Shown here one piece after another: positions 8,845-18,351 of a stretch of DNA of 64,000 nucleotides; the first letter of the stretch is position 1; each line of letters opens with the position of its first letter. A program made the translations under genes and the position numbers. The stretch comes from an uncultured SAR116 cluster alpha proteobacterium. Lineage in GTDB: Bacteria > Pseudomonadota > Alphaproteobacteria > Puniceispirillales > GCA-002684695. The stretch spans positions 62,001 through 126,000 of the forward strand of contig CACMFN010000001.1 of the NCBI GenBank assembly GCA_902612965.1, given 5' to 3'. The notes under the pieces are model-generated. The model saw nothing but the letters and a program-made list of their open reading frames with translations, was not told the DNA's origin and did not search any database.

Positions 8845-9270
8845 TTGTCCGAAGTAAAAAAAAATTTAAATCCTGATGTCACAAGCCATAGATTTAATAA
8901 ATTAAGGGCAGCCCATCAAACTGAACTTGCCGAAGATTACGTGGAAATGATTTTTGAACTAATTAATGAAAAAGGAGAGGCAAGGTCTGTTGATTTAGCA
9001 GAAAGGTTTGGTGTTAGCAATCCAACGGTTAATGCTTCAATACAAAGGCTTCAAAAAGATGGACTAGTTCAAACAATGCCTTATAGATCAATTTTTCTTA
9101 CTAAAAAGGGCGAGGAACTAGCAAAATTTTGTAAAAATAGGCATGAAATTGTCTATAAGTTCTTATTAAACATTGGTGTTGCTCCTGAAGTAGCTCATAG
9201 TGACGCTGAAGGTCTTGAGCATCATGTAAGCATAGAAACTCTTGAAGCATTTAAAAATTATATAAAATAA
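8845..9270 (+). CDS. mntR: MntR/DtxR-family metal-dependent transcriptional regulator
   Basis: A 141-residue winged-helix repressor. The helix-turn-helix lies around residues 45-75 (GEARSVDLAERFGVSNPTVN), with DGLVQTMPYRSIFLTKKGEE as the wing, and a short metal-binding dimerisation region ends the protein (HRHEIV-like NRHEIVYKFL, then DAEGLEHHVS). There is no SH3-like domain, which matches MntR rather than full-length DtxR/IdeR. It probably represses manganese uptake when Mn2+ is bound, although no transporter gene is nearby. The start codon is TTG; a palindrome sits just upstream. Confidence 0.85.
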   Translation: MSEVKKNLNPDVTSHRFNKLRAAHQTELAEDYVEMIFELINEKGEARSVDLAERFGVSNPTVNASIQRLQKDGLVQTMPYRSIFLTKKGEELAKFCKNRHEIVYKFLLNIGVAPEVAHSDAEGLEHHVSIETLEAFKNYIK

Positions 9271-9280
9271 AAGATTACAT

Positions 9281-10723
9281 TCATAATTTTTCAATCAGAT
9301 AAATATTGATTTTCCTATTTTTTTTCTTAGAAATTTGAACATCTGAAACTCCAACTTTCACTGCGTTGTAACCAACTGTATAACTTTCAGGAATTTTTGT
9401 AATTTCTGAAGCATAATAAAAAATTTTATTTTCTTTATCCGTTAATGGATAATGAAGTTGGTAGTGGTTGGAAGGAGATTTTGAGCTTTCTGGAACTCTA
9501 ATTTTAATATTTTCATTTCTTAGGTAATAAATTAATTCAGCTGCAATGCCACGTCTATCAACTAAGACAACATCACTTTTTTCCTTAGATATTGTATCTT
9601 TTAAATCCTCACTTAGAATATTCCACCCCTTTAATTTTCTTAGTGGATCTGACTTTAAATCAATGAAAATAAGATTGCCATTAAATGAAACAATTAAAAT
9701 AAAAATACAAATAAAAAAATTTGAGAAAATTGTGAGCACTGCAAATTTGATCCTCTTACTTAATAAATAACCACATAAAATTGTTATTGCAGGTAGTGCA
9801 GAAGCCGCCCAATTTGCATTTGCTTCTGAGAAAAAACCTTGGATAAACATTAAGATATAAACTGGAAAGATAAAATATAATAAAAACATAGATAATTTAT
9901 TTAATCTTTTAATATTGTAAGCTGTGAGTAAAAATACAATAAAAAGTAATGGTCCTAATATTGCCACTTGAGCAATCAGGAATGTTAATGAACCGAATAG
10001 AGAGTAACTTGGAGCATCAATGACAGCATTTGACGAGAGATGGTTAATTGTATGAAAATTATTAAAATAATTCCAAATTAAATTTGGTAAAGAAACAATA
10101 ATAAAATTTAGTACGAATAAGAATAAATCTCTTAATTTAATATTTTTTTCATTCTGAAAATTAATAATATAAAAAATAATTAAGCCCAAGGGTAAATATA
10201 AAGCTGCATATTTAGCATACAATGCTAACCCTGCAATTAATCCTGCTAAATTCCATAGAAATAAATTGTCTGAATTATAAGCTTTGACTATTACTAACAG
10301 TGAAGTTGTCCATATGAGCATTAATGGTGTATCCGTAGACATTAAAAATGACCCAACTCCAACAATTGGCAAGGTTAACCATATTAAAGAGGATAAAAAA
10401 TGAGCTAAATAATTATCATTAATTTCTTGTGATAATCTAAAAATTACCAAAGCATTTATTCCATGTATAAGAGGAGCGAAAATTCTAATTGAGTAATCAT
10501 AATCGCCAAAAATATTATTTGAAACATGGATTAGCCATGCAATCATAGGAGGTTTTGAAAAATAACCCCAATTTAGTTCTTTACTCCAAAGCCAATACTG
10601 AGCTTCATCAGCTGATAATTCTAATGGAGTACTTATTATTGCGAAAACTCTCAATAAGATAAAAGTTAAAACAATTATAATTAATGAACTAATTAAAAAT
10701 TTTTGAGGAATTATGTTTTTCAT
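9281..10723 (-). CDS. ArnT-like glycosyltransferase family 39 membrane protein
   Basis: A 480-residue polytopic membrane protein with about ten to twelve hydrophobic segments and a C-terminal soluble domain of about 120 residues. The first loop holds ELSADEAQYWLWSKEL followed by FSKPPMIAWL, the acidic catalytic pattern of GT39/ArnT enzymes that move a sugar from a polyprenyl phosphate donor to lipid A or protein on the outer face of the inner membrane. The acceptor and sugar cannot be predicted, and no arn operon partners are present. It is convergent with mntR, 10 bases apart. Confidence 0.82.
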   Translation of the reverse strand: MKNIIPQKFLISSLIIIVLTFILLRVFAIISTPLELSADEAQYWLWSKELNWGYFSKPPMIAWLIHVSNNIFGDYDYSIRIFAPLIHGINALVIFRLSQEINDNYLAHFLSSLIWLTLPIVGVGSFLMSTDTPLMLIWTTSLLVIVKAYNSDNLFLWNLAGLIAGLALYAKYAALYLPLGLIIFYIINFQNEKNIKLRDLFLFVLNFIIVSLPNLIWNYFNNFHTINHLSSNAVIDAPSYSLFGSLTFLIAQVAILGPLLFIVFLLTAYNIKRLNKLSMFLLYFIFPVYILMFIQGFFSEANANWAASALPAITILCGYLLSKRIKFAVLTIFSNFFICIFILIVSFNGNLIFIDLKSDPLRKLKGWNILSEDLKDTISKEKSDVVLVDRRGIAAELIYYLRNENIKIRVPESSKSPSNHYQLHYPLTDKENKIFYYASEITKIPESYTVGYNAVKVGVSDVQISKKKNRKINIYLIEKL

Positions 10724-10807
10724 TAATAATCTTTTATTAATTGTAAGTTACCTATCTAAAACTATATAAATTATTATAAAGAAAAAATAAATTACGAAGA
10801 GTGTCAC

Positions 10808-11230
10808 ATGAACAGTTCAAATAATGAAATTGTAAACGAAGTTAATGCAATAATAGATGAATTTGGGTTTTTTGATGACTGGGAAGATAAGTATGCATAT
10901 TTGATCGATATGGGCAAAAAACTTGAACCAATGGATGAAGAACTTAAAGTTGAAGAAACTAAACTTAGAGGTTGCCAGTCTACAGTATATTTTTATTCTG
11001 AAAAAAATAATGAAGGGTTAGTTAACTTTAAGGCTTTTTCTGATGCAGCTATAGTCCAAGGGCTTATAGCGCTTTTATTAAGAGTCTATAACAATAGAAG
11101 CAGTTCTGAAATCTTAAGCACACCAATAGAATTTATTTCTCAAATTGGTTTAAATGAACATCTTTCCGTAACTAGAAAAAACGGTCTTTCATCAATGGTT
11201 TCAGCTATAAAAAATGCTGCTAAGGTTTAA
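10808..11230 (+). CDS. sufE: SufE-family iron-sulfur assembly sulfur acceptor
   Basis: A 140-residue SufE protein, which accepts persulfide sulfur from the cysteine desulfurase SufS and stimulates it during Fe-S cluster assembly. The active Cys is in KLRGCQSTVYF at about residue 57, and the preceding MGKKLEPMDEELKVEETK is typical of the family. The rest of the suf operon is not in this window. It lies alone between the divergent GT39 gene and the convergent GlxA-type regulator. Confidence 0.92.
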   Translation: MNSSNNEIVNEVNAIIDEFGFFDDWEDKYAYLIDMGKKLEPMDEELKVEETKLRGCQSTVYFYSEKNNEGLVNFKAFSDAAIVQGLIALLLRVYNNRSSSEILSTPIEFISQIGLNEHLSVTRKNGLSSMVSAIKNAAKV

Positions 11231-11235
11231 AATTC

Positions 11236-12195
11236 TTATTCTTGAAATCTAGTATCTCTAGGTGAAATTCCAAATTGAACCTTGTAGCATTTTGAAAAGT
11301 GTGATGATGAGGTAAAGCCGCTGGCTAAAGCAACTGACAAAATTGACATTGAAGTTTGCATTAATAAATTTTGGGCTCTTTCTAATCTTAATTTTAGATA
11401 GTATTGATTAGGGGTATTAGATATATATTTTTTAAATAATCTTTCAAGTTGTCTAAGGGAAATATTTGATTTAAAAGCTAGCTCTTTTTGAGACAGGGGT
11501 TCTTCAAGATTTTCTTCCATAATAGATACAGCATTTAAGAGTTTAGGATGACTGACACCTAATCTTGATCTAAGATCCATCCTTTGAAAATCATTAGGAA
11601 GCCTTATTCTTTCATGGATTAACTGATCTGATATACTTTTAGCTAAATTATTTCCATGCATTCCTGAGATAATATTAAGCATAAGATCAAGTGAAGATGT
11701 TCCACCCGAACAAGAAAATCTGTCTATATCAATCTCATATAAATTATTTGTGAACAGCAAATCAGGAAACTCTTCTCTAACACCAGATAAATTTTCCCAA
11801 TGAATTGTAGCTTTTTTATTCGTAAGCAGGCCAGCTTTTGCTAATATATAACTTGCTGTGCATAATGAACCTAAGCTAATACCATTTCTGCTGACTCTTC
11901 TAAGAGCAGCAAGTAATTTTTTATTTATTTTATCTTTAATATTTATTCCGCTGCAAACAAATAGTATATCAGTTTGTAATTTTTCTTCATTTAAATTCTC
12001 TGTATCAATTGATATTCCGTTTGAGCAGAACACCTTTTGGTTATTGAGGCTTAAAAATTCCCATTCAAATAATTTTTTCTTACTAATTCTATTTGCAGTC
12101 CTTAATGGTTCAAGCGCTGAAGCAAAAGCAATCATAGAAAATTCTTCGACTAGTAAAAAGCTTATTTTTGTAATCTTATTCTGAGTATTTATCAC
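11236..12195 (-). CDS. GlxA-family transcriptional regulator (DJ-1/PfpI domain plus AraC HTH)
   Basis: A 319-residue two-domain regulator. Residues 8-190 form a DJ-1/PfpI-like domain (LGSLCTASYILAKAGLL carries the nucleophile-elbow Cys). Residues about 215-315 form an AraC helix-turn-helix domain ending FTSSSHFSKCYKVQFGISPRD. Relatives include GbdR and CdhR, which control glycine betaine and carnitine breakdown in Pseudomonas. That relation, plus the divergent fhs gene and the nearby DMGDH-like gene, makes control of methylamine or one-carbon metabolism plausible but unproven. The start is a GTG. Confidence 0.88.
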   Translation of the reverse strand: MINTQNKITKISFLLVEEFSMIAFASALEPLRTANRISKKKLFEWEFLSLNNQKVFCSNGISIDTENLNEEKLQTDILFVCSGINIKDKINKKLLAALRRVSRNGISLGSLCTASYILAKAGLLTNKKATIHWENLSGVREEFPDLLFTNNLYEIDIDRFSCSGGTSSLDLMLNIISGMHGNNLAKSISDQLIHERIRLPNDFQRMDLRSRLGVSHPKLLNAVSIMEENLEEPLSQKELAFKSNISLRQLERLFKKYISNTPNQYYLKLRLERAQNLLMQTSMSILSVALASGFTSSSHFSKCYKVQFGISPRDTRFQE

Positions 12196-12258
12196 TTTGA
12201 AATTGTAAGTCCTTATTTGAGAGTATAAAAGTTTAAACTAAAATTAAAATAAATATAT

Positions 12259-12292
12259 TTTATGACGAAAATCAACAATATTAAGTCGTAAA
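12259..12292. promoter_or_regulatory. inverted repeat between the GlxA regulator and fhs, candidate operator
   Basis: TTTATGAC and GTCGTAAA form an 8-base dyad with one T-G wobble pair, separated by 18 bases. It lies in the 161-base intergenic region about 65 bases before the fhs ATG. It could bind the divergent GlxA-type regulator, but the region is AT-rich and no consensus is available to test it against. Confidence 0.2.
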
Positions 12293-12356
12293 GAGAATTA
12301 AAAAAAACTTAAACACGACATTAATTAAATTACTTAAATTTCTTAAAGGCAAATAA

Positions 12357-14027
12357 ATGAGCAGTGATATTGAAATAGCAAGAAAAGCAAACATGGAACC
12401 AATTTTGGATATTGGGGCTAAGTTAGATATTCCTTTCAAAGCACTTAGACCATTTGGGCATTTTAAGGCAAAATTATCACCAACATGGCTACAAAACCAA
12501 TCCGAGAAAAAAAATGCTAAATTAATTTTAGTTACTGCAATTAATCCCACACCGGCAGGAGAAGGAAAAACCACCACTTCAGTTGGTTTGAATGATGGTT
12601 TAAATTCAATTGGAAAAAAATCTATAGTTTGTCTTAGAGAGCCATCTCTTGGCCCTTGTTTTGGTATGAAAGGAGGTGCAGCTGGGGGAGGATATGCTCA
12701 AGTTGTACCTATGGAAGACATTAACCTACATTTCACAGGTGATTTTCACGCTATTACATCAGCACATAATCTATTATCTGCTATGATAGATAACCATATT
12801 TACTGGGGCAATAAACAAGAAATAGATCCAAGAAGAGTTACATGGAAAAGAGTCTTGGATATGAATGATCGAGCATTAAGAAATATTGTTGTTTCTCTTG
12901 GTGGAGTTAGCAATGGTTTTCCTAGAGAATCTGGTTTTGATATTACAGTTGCATCTGAAATCATGGCCATATTTTGCTTATCAGAAAATCTTGAAGATTT
13001 AGAGAAAAGACTTGGTGATATAATTATAGGTTATAGAAAAGATAAATCACCTGTATTTTGCAGAGATATTGGTGCTGATGGCGCAATGACAGTCCTTTTA
13101 AAGGAGGCACTCCAGCCAAATTTAGTACAAACTTTAGAAAATAACCCAGCTTTCATTCACGGCGGTCCTTTTGCAAATATTGCCCATGGATGTAATTCTG
13201 TTGTTGCAACACGTGCAGGCCTTGAATTAGGGGATTATGTAATAACTGAAGCTGGTTTTGGTGCTGATTTAGGGGCAGAGAAATTTTTAAATATTAAATG
13301 CAGGAAAGCCAATCTGAAGCCTGATGCAGTGGTAATTGTAGCTACAATTAGGGCATTAAAAATGAATGGTGGAATACCAAAAGATCAGCTTTCAAAAGAA
13401 AACGTAGGTGCGCTTGAGAAGGGTTCGGTCAATCTGCTTAGGCATATAGAAAATATCAAGAAATTTAATTTACCCGCGATTGTTGGCATTAACCACTTTG
13501 TCTCAGACACTGATAACGAGGTTGAAAAACTGCTTGATATAGTGTCAACATCTGGATCAGAAGCTATAGTATGTAAGCATTGGTCCGATGGATCAGAAGG
13601 AACAAAACAATTAGCACAAAAAGTAGTTGAAATATGTGACTCAAATGCTGCAGACTTTAAACCCCTTTATAAAGATGATCTTCCTCTAATTGATAAAATA
13701 AAATGTGTAGCTACGGAGATATACAGGGCTGCAGATATTTCTGCTGATAAGAAAATAATTAATCAATTAAATGACTGGGAGAAAGCGGGCTATGGAAATC
13801 TTCCAATTTGTATGGCTAAAACACAGTATTCATTCTCTGCTGACCCAAATTTACTTGGTGCTCCAGAAGGGCACATTATACCAATAAGAGAAGTTAGGAT
13901 TTCTGCTGGTGCTGGGTTCATAGTTGTAATATGCGGCGATATAATGACTATGCCAGGATTACCAAGTGTACCAGCAGCTGAGAAAATTCATATAGATAAA
14001 GAAAATTTGGTTCAGGGACTTTTTTAG
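12357..14027 (+). CDS. fhs: formate-tetrahydrofolate ligase
   Basis: ATP-dependent ligase that makes 10-formyltetrahydrofolate from formate. The 556-residue length is normal. The phosphate-binding loop [14 protein letters not shown] is at about residues 64-77, and [15 protein letters not shown] and [15 protein letters not shown] follow, all invariant in the family. The start is an ATG 8 bases after AAAGG. It is divergent from a GlxA-type regulator and followed after 6 bases by an RNA methyltransferase. With the DMGDH-like protein encoded 2 kb away, it places tetrahydrofolate one-carbon metabolism at this locus. Confidence 0.97.
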   Translation: MSSDIEIARKANMEPILDIGAKLDIPFKALRPFGHFKAKLSPTWLQNQSEKKNAKLILVTAINPTPAGEGKTTTSVGLNDGLNSIGKKSIVCLREPSLGPCFGMKGGAAGGGYAQVVPMEDINLHFTGDFHAITSAHNLLSAMIDNHIYWGNKQEIDPRRVTWKRVLDMNDRALRNIVVSLGGVSNGFPRESGFDITVASEIMAIFCLSENLEDLEKRLGDIIIGYRKDKSPVFCRDIGADGAMTVLLKEALQPNLVQTLENNPAFIHGGPFANIAHGCNSVVATRAGLELGDYVITEAGFGADLGAEKFLNIKCRKANLKPDAVVIVATIRALKMNGGIPKDQLSKENVGALEKGSVNLLRHIENIKKFNLPAIVGINHFVSDTDNEVEKLLDIVSTSGSEAIVCKHWSDGSEGTKQLAQKVVEICDSNAADFKPLYKDDLPLIDKIKCVATEIYRAADISADKKIINQLNDWEKAGYGNLPICMAKTQYSFSADPNLLGAPEGHIIPIREVRISAGAGFIVVICGDIMTMPGLPSVPAAEKIHIDKENLVQGLF

Positions 14028-14033
14028 TTTAAT

Positions 14034-14849
14034 TTGGTATTTGTGATCTCTGAAAAAGACAAAATTATAAGTATTTCAAATCCAAAAATTAAATATATAA
14101 AATCCTTACTTTTAAGAAAAAACAGAAACCAAACAGGATTATTCATTGCTGAAGGTGAGAGAACCTGTCGTGAGGCGATTGAGCATAAATGGAACCCAAA
14201 ATATTTAATTTACAGTAATGAAAAAAATCAAACTATAAATTTCAATGATTTAATTTTTGAATGTAAGAAAAATAATGGTTTGGTTTTGAATGTAACTACC
14301 AAAATTATTGGAAAAATTTCAAAAAAAGATAACCCTCAAACTATACTGGGTGTCTTTGAACAAAAAATATTTAATATAGAGCATCTAATAGATGATGGTT
14401 CAATAGCTTGGCTGGCTATTGATAGAGTAAGGGATCCAGGAAACCTAGGTACTATTTTTAGAACTTGTAATGCTACAGGTATTAAGACAGTTATTCTTAT
14501 AGGTAATTGTTGTGATCCATTTTCTCCAGAATGTGTAAGAGCGTCTATGGGGGCAATTTTTTCTATAAAAATATTATGTATAAGCTTAAATGATTTTCTT
14601 ATTTGGAGTAATCAAAGAAAAAATAAGCTAATAGTAACAAGTCTTAAAGCAAATAAATTCTATACTGAATGCAACTGGGGTGAAAAACCTATACTTGTAA
14701 TGGGAAATGAACAATCAGGAGTTTCTAAAGAAATTGAGAGTAGTGCAGAAGAATTGATAAAGCTGCCAATGATGGGTACTTCAGATAGCCTTAATTTATC
14801 AGTATCGACAGGAATTTTTTTGTATGAAATTTTAAAAACAAAAAAATAA
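14034..14849 (+). CDS. TrmH/SpoU-family RNA 2'-O-ribose methyltransferase (two-domain)
   Basis: A 271-residue enzyme with an N-terminal substrate-binding domain (residues about 12-110, including FIAEGERTCREA) and a C-terminal SPOUT domain. The SPOUT motifs are DRVRDPGNLGTIFRTCNATG near 138, MGNEQSGVSKE near 223 and DSLNLSVSTGIFLYE near 247. The layout is that of RlmB/TsnR-like enzymes acting on 23S rRNA, but the exact nucleotide cannot be assigned. The first start in frame is a TTG with an in-frame GTG nine bases later; the N-terminus is therefore uncertain by a few residues. Confidence 0.85.
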   Translation: MVFVISEKDKIISISNPKIKYIKSLLLRKNRNQTGLFIAEGERTCREAIEHKWNPKYLIYSNEKNQTINFNDLIFECKKNNGLVLNVTTKIIGKISKKDNPQTILGVFEQKIFNIEHLIDDGSIAWLAIDRVRDPGNLGTIFRTCNATGIKTVILIGNCCDPFSPECVRASMGAIFSIKILCISLNDFLIWSNQRKNKLIVTSLKANKFYTECNWGEKPILVMGNEQSGVSKEIESSAEELIKLPMMGTSDSLNLSVSTGIFLYEILKTKK

Positions 14850-14852
14850 ATT

Positions 14853-15755
14853 CTATTTTATTTCCCATCTAGCAAAATTTGCACAGGATAAAACTCTTCT
14901 TTTTTTGCCGCTTTCTCTTATTCCAAGTTCACCTGAACTATATTTGCCATAATCAAAATTCAAACTACTTTTCAGCAAATTATATAAAGACATATGAGAT
15001 GATCTAATTGCATATGAGGTTATAACTAAAAAAAGAGGATTTTCTGATAAAATTTCTTTTATTAGAAGCATCAAATCTAAAAGATTTTCTTCAATTTTCC
15101 ATATTTCGCCATTTGGTCCTCTCCCATATTTTGGAGGATCAAGTATAATTCCATCATATTTTTTTTTTCTATTAATTTCTTTTTTTACAAAGCTTACTGC
15201 ATCTTCAACTAAATATCTTATTGGTAAAGTTTCTAAATTATTTCTATTTCTATTTTCAAATGCTAGATTGATAGCTTTTTTGGATGCGTCAATATGAGTA
15301 ACAGATGCACCAGCAATTGCAGCATCTAATGAAGCTATGCCACTATAGCCAAAAAGATTCAAAACTCTTGGCCGATCAATTTGAGAGGACTGAATAAGAT
15401 CGCGACACCATTTCCAATGGACCGATTGTTCTGGAAAAAAACCTAAATGCCTAAAAGGAGTAGGAAGCGATTTTATATTTAATTTATTATATTTAATGTC
15501 CCAAAATTCAGGGATTTTATTATAAAATTTCCAATTTCCTTTTTCACTGTTGATTTCAGAGCTAAATTCGCCATCAGCATTCTCCCAAAATTTTCTACTC
15601 AGACATGGTTTACATATAGCTTGATTATCGGGGCGAATGAAAATATATTTTCCAAATCTTTCAAGTTTTTTATTATTCCCAAAGTCAATTAATTCATAAT
15701 CTAGCCAGTCAGTTGGGAAAAAAATTTTGCTATTAAAAAAGTTTGTATTTTCCAT
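14853..15755 (-). CDS. class I SAM-dependent RNA methyltransferase (RlmI/RlmK-like)
   Basis: A 300-residue Rossmann-fold methyltransferase. The SAM-binding motif I reads VLNLFGYSGIASLDAA around residue 132. Motif IV, DGIILDPPKYGRGPNGE near residue 205, is typical of the RlmI/RlmK group that makes 5-methylcytosine or 7-methylguanine in rRNA. The N-terminal part lacks a clear PUA domain, unlike RlmI, so the target is open. It is convergent with the TrmH-family gene (3 bases apart) and downstream of the DMGDH-like gene on the same strand. Confidence 0.78.
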   Translation of the reverse strand: MENTNFFNSKIFFPTDWLDYELIDFGNNKKLERFGKYIFIRPDNQAICKPCLSRKFWENADGEFSSEINSEKGNWKFYNKIPEFWDIKYNKLNIKSLPTPFRHLGFFPEQSVHWKWCRDLIQSSQIDRPRVLNLFGYSGIASLDAAIAGASVTHIDASKKAINLAFENRNRNNLETLPIRYLVEDAVSFVKKEINRKKKYDGIILDPPKYGRGPNGEIWKIEENLLDLMLLIKEILSENPLFLVITSYAIRSSHMSLYNLLKSSLNFDYGKYSSGELGIRESGKKRRVLSCANFARWEIK

Positions 15756-15770
15756 ATAAGAAAAATTGAT

Positions 15771-18326
15771 CTAACTTCTCATTGCTGAACCGGTAGGGTC
15801 AAAAGGAGGATCAATAGCAATGCTTGCATCATATCTTTTGCCTAATATTTCAACTTGAAATTTTGTATTTTTTATCTCTTTAAACAAAGAAAAAGGTATA
15901 TAACCTTGTGCAAGAGACAAATCAACATAATGACCGTATCCTCCAGACGTCACCCACCCTATGACATTCCATTCACCATCTGAAGTATTGCTTTTAATAT
16001 TAGGAAAATCTTTTCCGCTCTCATCAAATTTGCAAGGCTTGTTATCGGGTTGTGTTTCTGTAATTGCTTTTGAAAACTCACCTTTAGGAACATTTGCCCA
16101 TATTGGTTCATCGCCCATTACATCGGCATCATCAGTATTGATCACAAGAGATACTCTTTTGAGAGCTGGAAGACTTTCTTTTTCATCCCTTGCTGCATCA
16201 CTTCCAATAAATTTATTTTTATCAAGTTTAACAAAACGGTCTAATGAACATTCATATGGACCGTAGATTGGTCGTAGTTCATGTCCCCAAGTTGGGAAGT
16301 TTTTTTCTAATCTCATTGAGAGTAATGCTCTGGTTCCAAAATCAACTATTCCATACTCTTCACCTGCTGACTTTATTTCTTTATATACTTTTCTTTGGAA
16401 GGACGGTTCCATCCAGATTTCAAAACCAAGACTGCCTGTAAAAGTAATTCTGCTAACAATGCATGGTGCCCCAGCGACATCCATTCTTTGGGAATTCATA
16501 AATTTAAAACTATTATTTGATATATCTTTGTCTATTAATTTTTGAAGCGTGTCTCGAGACTTTGGTCCGGCAACTGATAAGCCGACCATTTTCAAATCGA
16601 TACAATCGATAGAAACATCCTCTCCTGTATTTAGATGCTTATGAAACCATCGCATGTGGTGCTTTTGAGCATTTTGGGAGCCCCAAACGTAAAATTGATT
16701 TTTATCAACTTGAGCAATAGTAAAATCACCAATAACTTTTCCAAACTCATTTAACATTGGGCTTAAAACCATTTTTCCAACTTCTGGCATATTATTTGTC
16801 ACTAGATTAGATAACCAACTCTCTGCATCTGCCCCAGAAACCATATATTTTGCAAAGTTTGAGATCTCAGTTACTCCAACACTATTTCGAACTGAAGTAA
16901 CCTCTTTTTTAATTGAGTTAAAATCATTTGAACGGTGAAAGGATAAAATATCTTTGGCCTCTTTTTTGTTAGGTGCAAACCATAATGCATTTTCAAGGCC
17001 CCAAGAATTACCCATAACAGCATTTTGCTCTATTAATAGATCATAAATAGGAGTGGTTTGGTGTGGTCTTCCTGCATCTAGCTCCTCATTTGGAAAAGAA
17101 ATCCTAAACCTTCTTGAGTAATTTTCTCTTACTTTTGCGTTTGTATAACGTAAGGTAGCAAAGTCTCCAAATCTAGCAACATCCATTCCGAAGACATCAT
17201 ATCCAGGGTCCCCTTCTATCATCCAGTTAGACAAAGCAAGCCCAACGCCTCCTCCTTGGCTAAATCCAGCCATTACAGCACAAGCTGACCAATAATTTGT
17301 TAAACCTGGAACAGGACCAATTAGAGGATTTCCATCAGGTGCAAATGTAAAAGGGCCGTTTATCATTTTTCTGATCCCTGCTTTCTCAAGAGGAGGAAAA
17401 TGTTTAAATCCTATTTCAAGAGAGGGAGAAATTCTTTCAAGATTTGGTTCTAATAATTCATGTCCAAAAGACCATGGGGTTTCAAGAGGTGACCAAGGCT
17501 CGCATGCTTGTTCATAAGTTCCAAGCAAAACACCTTTTTGTTCTTGTCTTGTATAAATCTCACCTTTAAAATCAATTACATGTATAAGCTCCTTACCGGT
17601 TTTTTCATTAAATTCAACTATTTCTGGGACTTCGTCAGTTAATAGATAATGATGTTCCATAGCTAACAACGGTAATTCTAGACCAACCATTCGGCCAACT
17701 TCTCTGGCCCATAAACCTCCAGCGTTAACAACATGTTCAGTTTTGATAGTGCCTTTTTCTGTTACAACATTCCATATTCCGTCTGAGTTCTGATTTAATT
17801 CAACTACCTTATTCCGTAGAGATAGTTCCGCGCCTAAGATTTTTGCTGACTTAGCATATGCATGAGTTGTTCCTGAAGGGTCCAAATGTCCTTCAACTGG
17901 ATCCCACAAAGCGCCAACAAAATGACTTTCATCGATTAATGGAAACATTTTTTTTACATCACTTGGAGTAATGATTTCAGTACTCATACCTAAGTATCGT
18001 CCTTTTGCGTGAGTGTGCTTTAGGAAATCCATTCTCTCTGGGGTATCTGCCATCATGGCACCACCTGTTAGATGGAGACCACATTTTTGGCCACTTAATT
18101 CCTCCAACTCCTTATAAAGAGATACCGTGTACGCTTGAAGTTTTGCTACATTAGGATCACCATTTAGTGTGTGAAAACCACCTGCCGCATGCCATGATGA
18201 GCCAGAAGTGAGCTCTGATCTTTCAACTAGTAAAATATCCTTCCAACCTGCTTTAGCAAGATGGTATAGAACTGAACACCCTACTACTCCTCCACCAATA
18301 ATAACCGCTCTGTATTTATCTTTCAT
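15771..18326 (-). CDS. dimethylglycine/sarcosine dehydrogenase-like flavoprotein with C-terminal GcvT domain
   Basis: An 851-residue fusion. Residues about 1-380 are a DAO-type FAD domain (IIGGGVVGCSVLYHLAKAG at residues 9-27, then SSWHAAGGFH near 63, where the His is the covalent FAD site in DMGDH-like enzymes). Residues about 435-840 are a GcvT/aminomethyltransferase domain with a C-terminal barrel. Such enzymes demethylate N-methylated glycines and pass the methyl unit to tetrahydrofolate as 5,10-methylene-THF. A GAGGAA ribosome binding site precedes the ATG. It begins 26 bases after pgi on the same strand. Substrate (dimethylglycine, sarcosine or a related amine) cannot be settled from sequence. 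Confidence 0.88.
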   Translation of the reverse strand: MKDKYRAVIIGGGVVGCSVLYHLAKAGWKDILLVERSELTSGSSWHAAGGFHTLNGDPNVAKLQAYTVSLYKELEELSGQKCGLHLTGGAMMADTPERMDFLKHTHAKGRYLGMSTEIITPSDVKKMFPLIDESHFVGALWDPVEGHLDPSGTTHAYAKSAKILGAELSLRNKVVELNQNSDGIWNVVTEKGTIKTEHVVNAGGLWAREVGRMVGLELPLLAMEHHYLLTDEVPEIVEFNEKTGKELIHVIDFKGEIYTRQEQKGVLLGTYEQACEPWSPLETPWSFGHELLEPNLERISPSLEIGFKHFPPLEKAGIRKMINGPFTFAPDGNPLIGPVPGLTNYWSACAVMAGFSQGGGVGLALSNWMIEGDPGYDVFGMDVARFGDFATLRYTNAKVRENYSRRFRISFPNEELDAGRPHQTTPIYDLLIEQNAVMGNSWGLENALWFAPNKKEAKDILSFHRSNDFNSIKKEVTSVRNSVGVTEISNFAKYMVSGADAESWLSNLVTNNMPEVGKMVLSPMLNEFGKVIGDFTIAQVDKNQFYVWGSQNAQKHHMRWFHKHLNTGEDVSIDCIDLKMVGLSVAGPKSRDTLQKLIDKDISNNSFKFMNSQRMDVAGAPCIVSRITFTGSLGFEIWMEPSFQRKVYKEIKSAGEEYGIVDFGTRALLSMRLEKNFPTWGHELRPIYGPYECSLDRFVKLDKNKFIGSDAARDEKESLPALKRVSLVINTDDADVMGDEPIWANVPKGEFSKAITETQPDNKPCKFDESGKDFPNIKSNTSDGEWNVIGWVTSGGYGHYVDLSLAQGYIPFSLFKEIKNTKFQVEILGKRYDASIAIDPPFDPTGSAMRS

Positions 18327-18351
18327 ATATTCCTCAGTTTAATTTATATAG

